Positions 51,039 through 60,766 of a stretch of DNA of 64,000 bases are shown here, in pieces. Position 1 is the first letter of the stretch, and each line of letters begins with the position of its first letter. The notes under the pieces are model-generated. The model had not been told where the DNA came from and searched no databases. It saw only the letters and a program-made list of their open reading frames with translations. The translations under genes and the position numbers were made by a program. Source of the stretch: Agrobacterium larrymoorei (lineage in GTDB: Bacteria > Pseudomonadota > Alphaproteobacteria > Rhizobiales > Rhizobiaceae); assembly GCF_005145045.1 (NCBI RefSeq), contig NZ_CP039691.1, forward strand, positions 200,001 to 264,000, given 5' to 3'.

Positions 51039-51551
51039 ATGCGTTTCTCACTGCTGCCGGTCATCGTGCTTTTGATGCCCATTCTGGAAATTGCCGGGTT
51101 CATCGTGGTCGGAAAGGCGCTTGGTCTCTGGCTCACCTTGGCGCTGATCATCCTTACCTCTCTGCTCGGTCTCATCATTTTGAGAAATGGTGGCCTCGGC
51201 ATGGTGCGCAATTTGCAGAATGCAAGCCAGAAGGGCGCAGAACCGGCAGAGGCCATCGTCAGCGGCGGCATGCGCGTCATTGCAGGCATTCTGCTTTTCG
51301 TTCCCGGCTTCATCACCGACATCATCGGTCTTCTACTTCTGATGCCAGCGGTTCGAAAGTTTTTCTGGAAGGCCTTCAGCCCGAAAATCGTGGTGGCGGG
51401 GGATTTTAGGCGATCCGGTTTCGGCGGCGGTCGTTATGAGACACGCTCCTCGAAAGTGGTCGATCTCGATGAAGAAGATTTTCGCCGCGACGGTCCGAAC
51501 AACTCTCCCTGGTCGCCGGATCGCAACGACCGCGATCTTCCAAAACAGTAA
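51039..51551 (+). CDS. fxsA: FxsA family membrane protein
   Basis: A 170-residue inner-membrane protein of the FxsA family, named for its effect on phage exclusion by the F plasmid in E. coli. Hydrophobic segments are at about 4-24, 28-46 and 83-102. The cytosolic tail is glycine- and charge-rich, ending in NDRDLPKQ. The ATG at 51039 starts MRFSLLPVIVLL; the frame upstream to 50970 gives a non-hydrophobic extension. Function unknown in rhizobia. Confidence 0.88.
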   Translation: MRFSLLPVIVLLMPILEIAGFIVVGKALGLWLTLALIILTSLLGLIILRNGGLGMVRNLQNASQKGAEPAEAIVSGGMRVIAGILLFVPGFITDIIGLLLLMPAVRKFFWKAFSPKIVVAGDFRRSGFGGGRYETRSSKVVDLDEEDFRRDGPNNSPWSPDRNDRDLPKQ

Positions 51552-51635
51552 GCAAACCATGAATATCGGAGGGTTGTAAGCCCTCTGCCTAGATGATAGA
51601 CGGCTTGCAAGGCATTCAATCCGCGAGGACATATC

Positions 51636-52118
51636 ATGACCACTGAAAACGGTGCGCAGAACGGCGCGAGCCCTTCCCTGAATATTCTGACCCAGTACAC
51701 CAAGGATCTTTCTTTCGAAAATCCCGGTGCCCCTCGCTCGCTTCAGGCACGCGATGGCGCGCCAGCCATCAATATCAACGTCAATGTCAATGCAAACCCG
51801 ATTTCCAGTTCCGACTTCGACGTCGTGCTGACGCTCAATGCCGAAGCCAAGGATGGCGACAAGGTTCTGTTCGTCGCCGAGCTGACCTATGGCGGCGTTT
51901 TCCGCATCACGGGTTTCCCGCAGGAGCACATGCTGCCGGTTCTCTTCATCGAGTGCCCGCGCCTCCTCTTCCCGTTCGCGCGCCAGATCATCGCAGACGT
52001 AACGCGCAATGGCGGCTTCCCGCCACTGATGATCGACCCTATCGATTTCGCGCAGATGTTCGCGCAGCGCGTTGCCGAAGAGCAGGCACGCGCCAAGGTT
52101 CAGGCCGTTCCGAACTGA
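51636..52118 (+). CDS. secB: Protein-export chaperone SecB
   Basis: Cytosolic tetrameric chaperone that hands preproteins to SecA. The 160-residue protein has the SecB core: [26 protein letters not shown] and [35 protein letters not shown]. It is located next to fxsA on the same strand and ends in a terminator that faces dnaQ. Confidence 0.97.
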   Translation: MTTENGAQNGASPSLNILTQYTKDLSFENPGAPRSLQARDGAPAININVNVNANPISSSDFDVVLTLNAEAKDGDKVLFVAELTYGGVFRITGFPQEHMLPVLFIECPRLLFPFARQIIADVTRNGGFPPLMIDPIDFAQMFAQRVAEEQARAKVQAVPN

Positions 52119-52140
52119 TCGACAGACATCGTGATTTTAG

Positions 52141-52166
52141 AACCCGGGTTTCAGCCCGGGTTTTTT
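52141..52166. terminator. Intrinsic terminator after secB
   Basis: A stem AACCCGGG / CCCGGGTT followed by T6 begins 22 bases after the secB stop. Confidence 0.88.
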
Positions 52167-52230
52167 ATTGCCTGATGATGAGATTTCGAAGTTTTGCTAA
52201 GGCTTCTCAGAACAAGTCAGGCAGACCAGT

Positions 52231-52929
52231 CTACTGCCGATACTTATTCCAGATTGCCTTTTCGCCCATCGCTTGTATGAGCTTTTCATGTGCGGCGAGA
52301 GCCTGCACATCGAGCCGCGGCTGAAGAGGCTTTTCCCTCTGCATCGGTGCGGCTAGCGTATCATCCTCAACGACAATGACTTCCGTCTTTGCGGCGGCGC
52401 CGAAACTAAGAGCGGTCTGACGTCCACCGATCATCTCGATATAGACTTCGGCCAGAAGCTCGGAGTCGAGCAAGGCGCCGTGCTTGTCGCGACGGGAATT
52501 ATCTATCCCGTAGCGACGGCAAAGTGCATCGAGTGAATTCGGGCCCATCGGATTTTTGCGGCGTGCCAGCGAAAGCGTGTCCGTCACCAGTTCCGGTGAA
52601 ACAGGCTCTATGCCGAGCCGGGCAAATTCCGCATTGATGAAACCCATATCGAAGGTGGCATTATGCGCCACCCAGCGCGCGCCTTCGAAGAACTCGCGGA
52701 TCTGGTCCACAACATCCGCAAATACTGGCTTGTCCTGCAAAAACTCATCCGTGATCCCGTGAACGGCAAGCGCGTCGGGATGCACTTTGCGATCTTGCGG
52801 GTTGATGTAGATATGGATGAATTTTCCGGTTGGAAAATGGTTGATCAGCTCGATGCCGCCGATTTCGATGACGCGATCAACCTTGGATTCAAGCCCTGTG
52901 GTTTCGGTATCGAAGATGATCTCACGCAT
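52231..52929 (-). CDS. dnaQ: DNA polymerase III epsilon subunit (proofreading exonuclease)
   Basis: 3'-5' exonuclease of the replicative polymerase. The 232-residue protein has Exo I FDTETTGLE (residues 5-13), Exo II HNATFDMGF (residues 93-101) and Exo III HGALLDSELLAEVY. The C-terminal tail that would bind the polymerase ends near GEKAIWNKYRQ. It is read away from the origin and forms a compact group with coaE, aroE and maf. Confidence 0.96.
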   Translation of the reverse strand: MREIIFDTETTGLESKVDRVIEIGGIELINHFPTGKFIHIYINPQDRKVHPDALAVHGITDEFLQDKPVFADVVDQIREFFEGARWVAHNATFDMGFINAEFARLGIEPVSPELVTDTLSLARRKNPMGPNSLDALCRRYGIDNSRRDKHGALLDSELLAEVYIEMIGGRQTALSFGAAAKTEVIVVEDDTLAAPMQREKPLQPRLDVQALAAHEKLIQAMGEKAIWNKYRQ

Positions 52930-52992
52930 GGAGGTGCAACCTTATTTATCTGACGTGTCTCAGCCAACATTCGACAACGGACATTGAAACGA

Positions 52993-53577
52993 TCAGCGAC
53001 GCCGTAGCGAATCAAGCACCGCACGGACCTGATCTCTCGCATTCTCAATACCATTTCCGGTATCGATAACGAAATCCGCTCTTTCCCGCTTTTCCACATC
53101 CGGCATTTGGCGAGCAAGGATCATTGCGAATTTTTCTTCCGTCATGCCAGCGCGCGTCAACACTCTTTGTCGCTGTATTTCCGAAGCGCCACTGACGACT
53201 ACGACAACGTCCACTCTATCCTGCGCATCCGTCTCAAACAAAAGTGGAATATCAAGGAGCACAAATGCTGCTCCCTTGTTCTTTTGCTCCGCCAGAAATT
53301 CAATCTGTTTTAGCCGAACGAGAGGATGCACGATATTTTCCAGCACACCGAAGTTAGCCGGATTCTGACGCAGTATTCTACTCAGCGCTTCTCGATCCAC
53401 CTTTCCGTTGACCACTGCTGAGGGAAAAGCAGATGAGATAGACGCGACCGCTTCTCCTTCATAGAGATCATGCACCACCTGATCGGAATCGCAGACTGGA
53501 ACGCCTTCCTGTGCAAACAGGTCTGCGGTTGTCGATTTTCCCATTCCGATGGAGCCGGTGAGGCCGATGGTGATCAT
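52993..53577 (-). CDS. coaE: Dephospho-CoA kinase
   Basis: Final step of coenzyme A synthesis. The 194-residue protein has the P-loop [17 protein letters not shown] at its N-terminus and the family residues HPLVR and VLDIPLLFE. The start overlaps the aroE stop by four bases. The rest of the gene shows no disruption. Confidence 0.95.
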   Translation of the reverse strand: MITIGLTGSIGMGKSTTADLFAQEGVPVCDSDQVVHDLYEGEAVASISSAFPSAVVNGKVDREALSRILRQNPANFGVLENIVHPLVRLKQIEFLAEQKNKGAAFVLLDIPLLFETDAQDRVDVVVVVSGASEIQRQRVLTRAGMTEEKFAMILARQMPDVEKRERADFVIDTGNGIENARDQVRAVLDSLRRR

Positions 53578-54437
53578 GCGTGACGGTCCATGTCAGCGGT
53601 AATAAGAGAGCGAAGCTCTTCCGTAACGTCCGGTCTGCGACCGAACCACTTTTCGAAGCCCGGACGCGCCTGATGAAGCAGCATGCCGAGACCATCGACG
53701 GTGGCGAAGCCCTGCTGCTCTGCCATTTCGATGATCGGCGTCTTGAGCGGCACATAGACGATATCGGTTACAACAGCACCGGTCGCCAGTCCTGAAAAAT
53801 CAATATTCGGTGCGGCTGAGCCATCCATGCCAAGGGAGGTGGTGTTGACGAACAGGCCGCATCCCTTCGATACTTCTGGAAGCGACTCCATCGGGTGCGC
53901 GAAGACCTGATCGCCAAATCGATCTGCCAGTTCCTGCGCTCGCTCGACAGTCCGGTTCACGACGTGGATTTCCGAAACTCCTCTGTCGCGCACCGCTTGG
54001 ATCACGGCGCGGCTGGCACCCCCTGCTCCCAAAATCACCGCCTTGTCTGTCCTATCCCAGCCCGGTTGCCGATCATCAAGATTGGAGACGAAGCCAAAGC
54101 CGTCGGTGTTTGTTGCGTGGATCAGCCCTTCTTCTACCCAGATGGTGTTGGCCGCTCCCAATTCTGCCGCCAGCGCATCTGGTCGGTCAGCAAATCGGTA
54201 GGCGGATTCTTTGTGGGGAATAGTGACGTTGCCACCGACATAAAATGATGAATCACCTTCTTTTAGCGAGGCAATAAATCTCTCAAAATCGGCAGGCGAA
54301 ATTTCCGCTGCTTCATAATGGCCATTAATGCCAAAAGACTTCAGCCAATAATTATGAATGATCGGAGATCGAGAATGCTTTATCGGGTAGCCGGCAACGA
54401 AAGCTTTCTTGGTTAATGTTTCACGTGAATCAGCCAT
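53574..54437 (-). CDS. aroE: Shikimate dehydrogenase
   Basis: NADPH-dependent reduction of 3-dehydroshikimate in aromatic amino acid synthesis. The 287-residue protein has the substrate site [13 protein letters not shown], catalytic Lys in [17 protein letters not shown] and the nucleotide loop [10 protein letters not shown] chose the ATG at 54437, which has AGGTG upstream; a GTG at 54446 is also in frame. Codons 3-7 (DSRET) coincide with a parS site. It overlaps maf by eight bases. Confidence 0.95.
   Translation of the reverse strand: MADSRETLTKKAFVAGYPIKHSRSPIIHNYWLKSFGINGHYEAAEISPADFERFIASLKEGDSSFYVGGNVTIPHKESAYRFADRPDALAAELGAANTIWVEEGLIHATNTDGFGFVSNLDDRQPGWDRTDKAVILGAGGASRAVIQAVRDRGVSEIHVVNRTVERAQELADRFGDQVFAHPMESLPEVSKGCGLFVNTTSLGMDGSAAPNIDFSGLATGAVVTDIVYVPLKTPIIEMAEQQGFATVDGLGMLLHQARPGFEKWFGRRPDVTEELRSLITADMDRHA
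54417..54432 (+). other. parS ParB site 4 (within aroE start)
   Basis: TGTTTCACGTGAATCA differs from the parS consensus only at one position. On the minus strand it falls within the first codons of aroE, spelling the Asp-Ser-Arg-Glu-Thr of its N-terminus. It is about 1.5 kb left of the predicted origin. Confidence 0.88.
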
Positions 54438-55029
54438 CGATGACACCTAACATGTGCAATTTCGTTAAGAGAGGTAAAAGCGGCAGGCCGAGGATCGTGA
54501 AATAATCCCCCTCGATTGAAGTGAATAGCTGGATCCCCTCCCCTTCAAGCTGATAAGCGCCGACACTGGACAGGACCTTCGGGCCGACACGTGCGAGATG
54601 CCGGGTGACAAAATCTTTGTCGAGATTCCGCACCGTCATATCCGCAACCGTCACGATGTCCCAGATGATCTTGCCGTTTTGCGCAATCGCCGCACCGCAG
54701 TTCAATCGATGGGTTTTTCCGGAAAGCGACATGAGGTTGGCGTGCGCCTCATCCATATCTTTCGGCTTGTGATAAATCCTGCTTCCCAGAGACATCGTCT
54801 GATCTGAACCAATCACAAAAGCTGAAGGGTGCAGAAGGCTGACGGCGAGAGCTTTGGCCTTCGCAAGCTCAACGGCTATCGTCTCCGGTGCAGCGCCCTC
54901 ATCTGCGAGCCTTGCGTCAATGGAGCGTTCATCGATGTCGGCAGGTATGCTGGAAAAATCCAGTCCTGCATTTCGCATCAGCATCTGGCGAGAAGCGCTG
55001 GACGAGGCCAGTATCAGTTCGGAAGGCAT
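54430..55029 (-). CDS. maf: Maf-family nucleoside triphosphate pyrophosphatase
   Basis: House-cleaning pyrophosphatase of the Maf/Ham1-like fold. The 199-residue protein has the N-terminal [16 protein letters not shown] and the central AFVIGSDQT (catalytic Asp). The dTTP/UTP (YhdE) versus m7GTP (YceF) class cannot be firmly told by eye. The ATG at 55029 gives [11 protein letters not shown]; the open frame to 55083 would add basic residues without support. Confidence 0.9.
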   Translation of the reverse strand: MPSELILASSSASRQMLMRNAGLDFSSIPADIDERSIDARLADEGAAPETIAVELAKAKALAVSLLHPSAFVIGSDQTMSLGSRIYHKPKDMDEAHANLMSLSGKTHRLNCGAAIAQNGKIIWDIVTVADMTVRNLDKDFVTRHLARVGPKVLSSVGAYQLEGEGIQLFTSIEGDYFTILGLPLLPLLTKLHMLGVIDG

Positions 55030-55057
55030 TCGTTTTCTCCGATAATATGAGATCGGA

Positions 55058-55879
55058 TTAACGCGTCCTTTGGCGCAGGGCAAGGATTGCCGCGGCTGTC
55101 TCTTCGATGGATCGTCGCGTTACATCGATGAGTGGCCAATTGTTGCGCGCGCAGAGCGACCTTGCATATTTCAACTCCTCCATGATCGTCGCGCGATCGA
55201 TATATTGTCCCCTGTCGAAGCCACCGGTCGATCCAAGCTCCCTATGCTCCCGGACCTGAGAGATTCTGTCGGATGTCGCAACTAGTCCCACGATCAGAGG
55301 TTTGGTTGCCTTATAGAGACTGTCTGGCAAAGGCACACTCGGTACGACGGGAATATTGGCGGTCTTGATGCCGCGATTGGCGAGATAGATGCTTGTCGGC
55401 GTCTTCGACGTGCGGCTGATCCCGATGATGATGATTTCGGCTTCATCATAATTTTCCGGCATCTGCCCGTCATCGTGATCCATGGCGAAGTTGAGGGCCT
55501 CGATCCGCGCGAAATATTCGGCATTCAACGCATGCTGCGCGCCGACGCGCCGCCGGGATGTCGTTCCGAGATACGTCTGGAAAATGCTGGTAATCGGTTC
55601 GAGCACATTGACGCATGGAACGCCGAGAGCGTGGCATTGTATCTCAAGAAACGACGATAAGTCCTGATCGACAATCGTATAGAGCACGATGCCCGGCTGC
55701 TTGTCGATCGACTCGACAACGGCCTGCAACTGCTTCTGATTTCGGATCATCGGATAGACATGCTCAATCGGCATCGATGCATGAAACTGTGCGGACACCG
55801 CACGCCCGGAGGACATGAGAGTCTCTCCCGTCGAGTCCGAAATCAGGTGAAGATGGAAGAAGTTTTTTTTGTTCTCCAC
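55058..55879 (-). CDS. Pyruvate phosphate dikinase / PEP synthase regulatory protein (PPSR, DUF299)
   Basis: Bifunctional ADP-dependent kinase and pyrophosphorylase that switches PPDK or PEP synthase. The 273-residue protein has [12 protein letters not shown] at its N-terminus and the P-loop [18 protein letters not shown] near residue 153. The start is a GTG at 55879, giving MENKKNFF. In alphaproteobacteria this gene flanks the chromosomal origin on the side opposite hemE. It is read away from the origin. Confidence 0.95.
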   Translation of the reverse strand: MENKKNFFHLHLISDSTGETLMSSGRAVSAQFHASMPIEHVYPMIRNQKQLQAVVESIDKQPGIVLYTIVDQDLSSFLEIQCHALGVPCVNVLEPITSIFQTYLGTTSRRRVGAQHALNAEYFARIEALNFAMDHDDGQMPENYDEAEIIIIGISRTSKTPTSIYLANRGIKTANIPVVPSVPLPDSLYKATKPLIVGLVATSDRISQVREHRELGSTGGFDRGQYIDRATIMEELKYARSLCARNNWPLIDVTRRSIEETAAAILALRQRTR

Positions 55880-55895
55880 GCTGTTTTCGCCTCCC

Positions 55896-55904
55896 TGTTG
55901 ATAA
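55896..55904 (-). other. DnaA box (one mismatch)
   Basis: TGTTGATAA, reading TTATCAACA on the minus strand, differs from the consensus TTATCCACA at one position. Confidence 0.6.
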
Positions 55905-55963
55905 GGCTGGACAAAGCTCGACCCTTCCCAGCGGCGGGATCGGCCAGCGGGAAAACCGCCGCC

Positions 55964-55972
55964 TTATCCACA
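55964..55972 (+). other. DnaA box (perfect)
   Basis: TTATCCACA, an exact match to the consensus DnaA box, inside the predicted origin. Confidence 0.85.
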
Positions 55973-56053
55973 AATCGAAAAACGGTGTAGCAAGCTGAAG
56001 CAGGCTTGTGAATTGTGAGGATGGAAGAAAACTTCAGGAACTTGCTCCAACGG

Positions 56054-56062
56054 TTATCCACA
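56054..56062 (+). other. DnaA box (perfect)
   Basis: TTATCCACA, an exact match to the consensus, 90 bases from the previous box and on the same strand, just left of the AT-rich block. Confidence 0.85.
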
Positions 56063-56288
56063 GACGGGGTAACCTCAAGCCGTAAATTAACATACTGAAA
56101 AAATTCATGAAAAACTGGATTTCCTTCAAGTTTTCCATTCTTCTCGGAATTTCGTTCTCTCGAGGAATTCATCTCAGCGAGATGCGGCATAAAGGCCGGA
56201 TTGTTTTTAATCCTTGCTACTCACCGACTCTAAGAAATAGAAAATCTTTTAAATCTCTTTGTTTTTAGATTTAGAAAAGTTGAGTGCG

Positions 56289-57323
56289 ATGATCGAACGC
56301 AGTGTCATGAGGGTTTTGAACGGAGAGACATCCACTCCCCCTCCAATCTGGCTTATGAGACAGGCTGGAAGATATCTCCCGGAGTACAGGGAAACGCGCA
56401 AGCAAGCCGGAAGTTTCCTGGACCTCTGTTATAATCCGGATCTTGCGACGGAAGTGACGCTTCAGCCTATTCGTCGCTTTGGTCTGGATGCTGCCATTCT
56501 GTTTTCCGATATTCTGGTGATACCCGATGCGTTGAAGCGCAATGTGACCTTCTCTGAGGGCAAGGGTCCACAGATGGATCCGATCAGCGTTTCCGACATT
56601 GGCGCTTTGGACCGCTCGCAGGTGCTGGAGCATCTCGACCCGGTTTTCCGCACCGTCGGGAAGCTTCGCGCCGAGTTGCCATCCCAGACGACGCTGCTGG
56701 GCTTCTGTGGCGCTCCCTGGACGGTGGCGACCTATATGATCGCTGGCCATGGAACTCCCGACCAGGCCCCTGCCCGTCTGTTCGGATATCAGGAACCGAA
56801 AGCGATGGCGACGCTGCTGGCGTTCCTCGCCGAAGTATCTGCCGACTATCTGGTGGCCCAGCTCGATGCCGGTGCCGATGCCGTGCAGATTTTTGATTCC
56901 TGGGCAGGTGTGCTAGGTGAGAAGGAATTCGAAGTCTACGCCGTCAAACCGGTAGCCCGCATCATCCAATCGGTGCGTGCGCGCCGACCCGATGCCAAGA
57001 TCATTGCCTTCGCCAAGGGTGCCGGAATTTTGCTCAAGGATTATCGCCAGAAAACCGGTGCCGACGCAATCGGGCTGGACTGGAGCGTTCCGCTGTCGTT
57101 CGCGCGTGAACTCCAAAAGGATGGCCCTGTTCAGGGCAATCTCGATCCTATGCTGATGATCGCTGGAGGAAAATCTCTTGAGGACGGTATAGACGCTGTT
57201 CTGCAGTCTCTCGGAAACGGTCCGCTGATCTTCAATCTCGGCCACGGCATTACGCCACAGGCGGACCCGGAAAATGTTACGCGGCTCGTGGAGCGTGTTC
57301 GGTCCTATGGAGCATCCCGATGA
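56289..57323 (+). CDS. hemE: Uroporphyrinogen decarboxylase
   Basis: Decarboxylates uroporphyrinogen III to coproporphyrinogen III in haem synthesis. From the ATG at 56289 the protein has 344 residues, the usual length. The family signature [17 protein letters not shown] is at residues 18-34, with [18 protein letters not shown] and [14 protein letters not shown] following. The frame also opens at a TTG at 56259, which lies in the origin region and is less likely. It overlaps hemJ by four bases. Confidence 0.97.
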   Translation: MIERSVMRVLNGETSTPPPIWLMRQAGRYLPEYRETRKQAGSFLDLCYNPDLATEVTLQPIRRFGLDAAILFSDILVIPDALKRNVTFSEGKGPQMDPISVSDIGALDRSQVLEHLDPVFRTVGKLRAELPSQTTLLGFCGAPWTVATYMIAGHGTPDQAPARLFGYQEPKAMATLLAFLAEVSADYLVAQLDAGADAVQIFDSWAGVLGEKEFEVYAVKPVARIIQSVRARRPDAKIIAFAKGAGILLKDYRQKTGADAIGLDWSVPLSFARELQKDGPVQGNLDPMLMIAGGKSLEDGIDAVLQSLGNGPLIFNLGHGITPQADPENVTRLVERVRSYGASR

Positions 57324-57865
57324 GCAACGAGACGCAGACGTCTCCGGGGTCTGGCCGCAAAACACGCCTGAGGGCTGCTGCGGCGATAGCGGCTTTCATC
57401 ACCTTCGTTGCGCTCATCCTGCATGTCGATCCGGCGGATGCATATCTGTGGATCAAGGCACTGCATATCATCGCGGTGATTTCGTGGATGGCAGGTCTTC
57501 TCTACCTGCCGCGGCTTTTCGTTTACCACACGGATGCGCCAAAAGGCTCGCCGCAATCGGAAACCTTCAAGGTGATGGAGCAGCGCCTCGTTCGCTTCAT
57601 CATGAACCCCGCGATGATGATAACATGGGTGCTCGGGCTCTATCTCGCCTGGTCCGTTTATGGCTTCACCGGCGGCTGGCTCCACGCAAAAATCGCGCTG
57701 GTCGTGCTTCTCACCGTTACGCATGTCTATTTCAGCCGAAGCGCGAGAGCATTTGGCCGGGATGAAAATACCAGGCCTGCCCGTCACTGGCGGTTGATGA
57801 ATGAGGCTCCGACCATTCTGATGATCGCAATAGTCATACTTGTGGTTGTGAAACCGTTCGGTTGA
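57320..57865 (+). CDS. hemJ: Protoporphyrinogen IX oxidase HemJ
   Basis: Membrane enzyme that oxidises protoporphyrinogen in bacteria without HemG or HemY. The 181-residue protein has four hydrophobic segments. The first conserved histidine is in [27 protein letters not shown]. The loop [22 protein letters not shown] and the C-terminal [11 protein letters not shown] are family signatures. The start overlaps hemE (ATGA), which also supports the haem role. Confidence 0.92.
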   Translation: MSNETQTSPGSGRKTRLRAAAAIAAFITFVALILHVDPADAYLWIKALHIIAVISWMAGLLYLPRLFVYHTDAPKGSPQSETFKVMEQRLVRFIMNPAMMITWVLGLYLAWSVYGFTGGWLHAKIALVVLLTVTHVYFSRSARAFGRDENTRPARHWRLMNEAPTILMIAIVILVVVKPFG

Positions 57866-57908
57866 AGGCCGATCACGATAATTTTCCCGGAATTGGTGCT
57901 TTCCTCTT

Positions 57909-57934
57909 GCGGCTTTTGGATTGAGCCGCTATTT
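57909..57934 (+). terminator. Weak terminator-like hairpin before rho
   Basis: A 6-bp stem GCGGCT / AGCCGC followed by TATTTT lies about 45 bases after the hemJ stop. It could end hemE-hemJ, or form part of the 185-base rho leader, which in many bacteria mediates Rho autoregulation. Confidence 0.45.
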
Positions 57935-58050
57935 TCAGGCCACTCATCTCCTGGCATGTGAATTATTCAGACGTCTGCGGTTCGACCACAGTACCTGATT
58001 CGCGAACACGCCTTTCCCCACACACAGATATTAAAACGGTCTTTCTCTTC

Positions 58051-59316
58051 ATGGCTGAAATGAAGCTTCAGGAACTCAAGAGCAAATCTCCAACCGATTT
58101 GCTGACTTTTGCCGAATCCCTGGAAGTTGAAAATGCGAGCACGATGCGCAAGCAGGAGCTCATGTTTGCGATCCTCAAGATGCTGGCCAGCCAGGACATC
58201 GAAATCATCGGCGAAGGCGTGGTGGAAGTTCTTCAGGATGGCTTCGGCTTCCTGCGTTCCGCAAACGCAAACTACCTTCCCGGCCCCGACGATATTTACA
58301 TCTCGCCGTCCCAGATCCGCCGTTTCTCGCTGAAGACGGGTGATACGGTAGAAGGTCCGATCCGGGGGCCGAAGGAAGGCGAACGCTATTTCGCCCTGCT
58401 CAAGGTTAACACGATCAATTTCGATGACCCGGAGAAAATCCGTCACAAGGTCCACTTCGATAATCTGACGCCGCTCTACCCGAATGAGCGCTTCAAGATG
58501 GAGCTCGATGTTCCAACATCGAAGGATCTGTCGTCGCGCGTTATCGATCTCGTTGCGCCCCTTGGTAAGGGACAGCGTGGCCTGATCGTTGCTCCACCGC
58601 GCACGGGTAAGACGGTTCTTCTCCAGAACATTGCCCATTCCATCACGGCGAATCACCCTGAGTGTTATCTCATCGTTCTTTTGATCGATGAGCGCCCGGA
58701 AGAAGTGACGGACATGCAGCGTTCGGTTAAGGGCGAAGTCGTATCTTCCACCTTCGATGAACCGGCGGTACGCCACGTACAGGTCGCTGAAATGGTTATC
58801 GAGAAGGCAAAGCGCCTTGTCGAACATGGTCGCGATGTCGTCATTCTTCTCGATTCGATCACACGTCTCGGTCGCGCCTACAACACCGTTGTTCCTTCTT
58901 CCGGTAAGGTTCTGACAGGCGGTGTCGACGCGAATGCTCTCCAGCGTCCGAAGCGCTTTTTCGGTGCCGCACGTAACATCGAAGAAGGTGGATCGCTGAC
59001 GATCATCGCAACGGCGCTGATCGATACGGGCAGCCGTATGGACGAAGTCATTTTCGAAGAATTCAAGGGTACCGGTAACTCTGAAATCGTCCTCGACCGC
59101 AAGGTCGCAGACAAGCGTATCTTCCCGGCCATGGATATCCTCAAGTCCGGCACGCGTAAGGAAGACCTTCTCGTTCCGCGTCAGGATCTCCAGAAGATTT
59201 TCGTGTTGCGGCGTATCTTGGCGCCGATGGGCACCACCGACGCAATCGAGTTCCTCATCGACAAGCTCAAGCAGACGAAGAACAACGGCGATTTCTTCGA
59301 CTCGATGAATACCTGA
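58051..59316 (+). CDS. rho: Transcription termination factor Rho
   Basis: Hexameric RNA-dependent ATPase that ends transcription. From [11 protein letters not shown] (ATG 58051) the protein has 421 residues, the family length. The cold-shock RNA-binding domain carries DGFGFLRS, and the P-loop is [16 protein letters not shown]. Walker B and R loops follow in [16 protein letters not shown]. The open frame reaches back to 57958, but there is no support for that extension. Confidence 0.98.
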   Translation: MAEMKLQELKSKSPTDLLTFAESLEVENASTMRKQELMFAILKMLASQDIEIIGEGVVEVLQDGFGFLRSANANYLPGPDDIYISPSQIRRFSLKTGDTVEGPIRGPKEGERYFALLKVNTINFDDPEKIRHKVHFDNLTPLYPNERFKMELDVPTSKDLSSRVIDLVAPLGKGQRGLIVAPPRTGKTVLLQNIAHSITANHPECYLIVLLIDERPEEVTDMQRSVKGEVVSSTFDEPAVRHVQVAEMVIEKAKRLVEHGRDVVILLDSITRLGRAYNTVVPSSGKVLTGGVDANALQRPKRFFGAARNIEEGGSLTIIATALIDTGSRMDEVIFEEFKGTGNSEIVLDRKVADKRIFPAMDILKSGTRKEDLLVPRQDLQKIFVLRRILAPMGTTDAIEFLIDKLKQTKNNGDFFDSMNT

Positions 59317-59350
59317 TCCCTTTAGCCGGATTCTTTGGCTGATATCGGCT

Positions 59351-59380
59351 GCGTCTGTAAAACAGACGCGGCCATTTTCT
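59351..59380 (+). terminator. Terminator-like hairpin between rho and mnmE
   Basis: A perfect stem GCGTCTGT / ACAGACGC with a 3-base loop is followed by GGCCATTTTCTTT. It lies 35 bases after the rho stop and 17 bases before mnmE starts. Confidence 0.7.
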
Positions 59381-59396
59381 TTAGAAGAGCTTTGGC

Positions 59397-60713
59397 ATGT
59401 CCTATTCCTCAGATACCATCTACGCTCTGTCCAGCGGTTCGCTACCCGCAGGTGTTGCTGTTATCAGAATCAGTGGAAGCAAAGCCTTCGAAGCTTCACG
59501 AATACTCGTTGGTGCAGAATCACTAACGCCTCGTAAGGCTTCCTTGCGAACGATTCGAAGCCGGAACGGTCAGCCTATCGATCAGGCACTGGTGCTGCAT
59601 TTTCAGGCGCCCCATTCATTTACCGGTGAAGATTGCGTCGAGCTTCAGGTTCATGGCAGCCGCGCCGTCGTAGCAGCAATTTTTGATATTCTGGAAAGCC
59701 AAACTGATTTTCGCCCTGCAGAGGCAGGAGAATTTTCAAAACGGGCTTTTGATAACGGAAAGATGGACCTGCTCGAAGTGGAAGGCCTCGCCGACCTTCT
59801 GACGGCAGAAACGGAGATGCAGCGGCGTCTTGCTGTAGAGCAAAGTACGGGAAACCTTTCAAACCTCTATGATGGTTGGGCACACCAACTAACGAGATGC
59901 AGAGCGCTTATCGAAGCTGAGCTTGATTTCGCGGATGAAGAAGACGTGCCGGATTCCGTGGCAGAACAAGTGTGGGCCAAGGTCGCTCAATTGGAGCAGG
60001 ACCTATCAGCGCACATCGAAAGCGGAACAGGCTCTGAAATCATTCGTGATGGCTTCAGAGTGGCTCTCGTCGGCGCGCCGAATGTCGGCAAATCCAGCTT
60101 AATGAATGCGCTCAGCGGTCGTGATGTCGCTATCGTTACCGATATTGCAGGCACCACCCGCGATGTTCTGAGCATCGATCTCGATGTTGATGGTTATCTG
60201 GTTACGCTGTTTGACACCGCTGGAATTAGAGACACATCTGATATCGTTGAAAAAGAGGGTATCAGACGCGCGACGCTAACCGCCGAAACTGCAAACCTGG
60301 TTTTACATTTGTCAGATACCGATTCGTATCCGGAACAAATATGGGAGAGTCAAGCAACCCGTCGTCTTCACACCAAGGCTGACAATATTGGCGTCACCTC
60401 ATTGAACAGTGATCTCTCGGTGTCCGTTGTGACCGGAGAGGGCCTTCATGAATTAAAGCATCTTATCAAAATAGCTATCGAGCAACAGGTTGGTGGAGCC
60501 GCCAGTCTGATGCCGGGACGCAGCCGACACAAAAAACGACTTGAAGAGACGCTAAACTGTGTTAGGGAAGCGCTTGCATCCGAAGGCATGGAACTTGCCA
60601 TTCGGTCGGAGTATCTTAGGCTCGCCGCGACGTCGCTTGGACGCATCACAGGCAGAGTAGATGTCGAGGATTTACTCGGCGTCATTTTCTCTGAATTCTG
60701 CATTGGCAAATGA
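59397..60713 (+). CDS. mnmE: tRNA modification GTPase MnmE
   Basis: With MnmG, installs the carboxymethylaminomethyl group at wobble uridine U34 of tRNAs. The 438-residue protein has an N-terminal tetrahydrofolate domain and helical parts flanking a G domain: G1 GAPNVGKSSLMNALSG, G2/G3 DIAGTTRD and DTAGIRDT. The C-terminus ends in the conserved FCIGK. The stop codon TGA is the first three bases of parS site 5. Base composition looks lower in GC than genes left of the origin. Confidence 0.97.
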   Translation: MSYSSDTIYALSSGSLPAGVAVIRISGSKAFEASRILVGAESLTPRKASLRTIRSRNGQPIDQALVLHFQAPHSFTGEDCVELQVHGSRAVVAAIFDILESQTDFRPAEAGEFSKRAFDNGKMDLLEVEGLADLLTAETEMQRRLAVEQSTGNLSNLYDGWAHQLTRCRALIEAELDFADEEDVPDSVAEQVWAKVAQLEQDLSAHIESGTGSEIIRDGFRVALVGAPNVGKSSLMNALSGRDVAIVTDIAGTTRDVLSIDLDVDGYLVTLFDTAGIRDTSDIVEKEGIRRATLTAETANLVLHLSDTDSYPEQIWESQATRRLHTKADNIGVTSLNSDLSVSVVTGEGLHELKHLIKIAIEQQVGGAASLMPGRSRHKKRLEETLNCVREALASEGMELAIRSEYLRLAATSLGRITGRVDVEDLLGVIFSEFCIGK

Positions 60714-60726
60714 TTCACGTGAAACA
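60711..60726 (+). other. parS ParB site 5 (at the mnmE stop)
   Basis: TGATTCACGTGAAACA matches the consensus at 15 of 16 positions. Its first three bases are the mnmE stop codon, and it is the exact reverse complement of site 4. It is about 4.7 kb right of the predicted origin. Confidence 0.88.
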
Positions 60727-60766
60727 TTCGGTGTAACTGCACCTTTCGTTTAAGCTTGGAAGTTCG

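Larger units (their letters stand above)
55880..56288. other. Predicted chromosomal origin of replication (oriC)
   Basis: A 409-base gap between divergent PPSR and hemE, the place of the chromosomal origin in Caulobacter and Sinorhizobium. It has two perfect DnaA boxes and one with a single change, and an AT-rich block from about 56080 to 56150 plus another from 56195 to 56280 that could serve as unwinding regions. One GANTC methylation site is at 56226-56230. I see no clear TTAA-N7-TTAA CtrA site. Neighbouring genes point outwards on both sides. Size and boundaries are inference. Confidence 0.82.
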
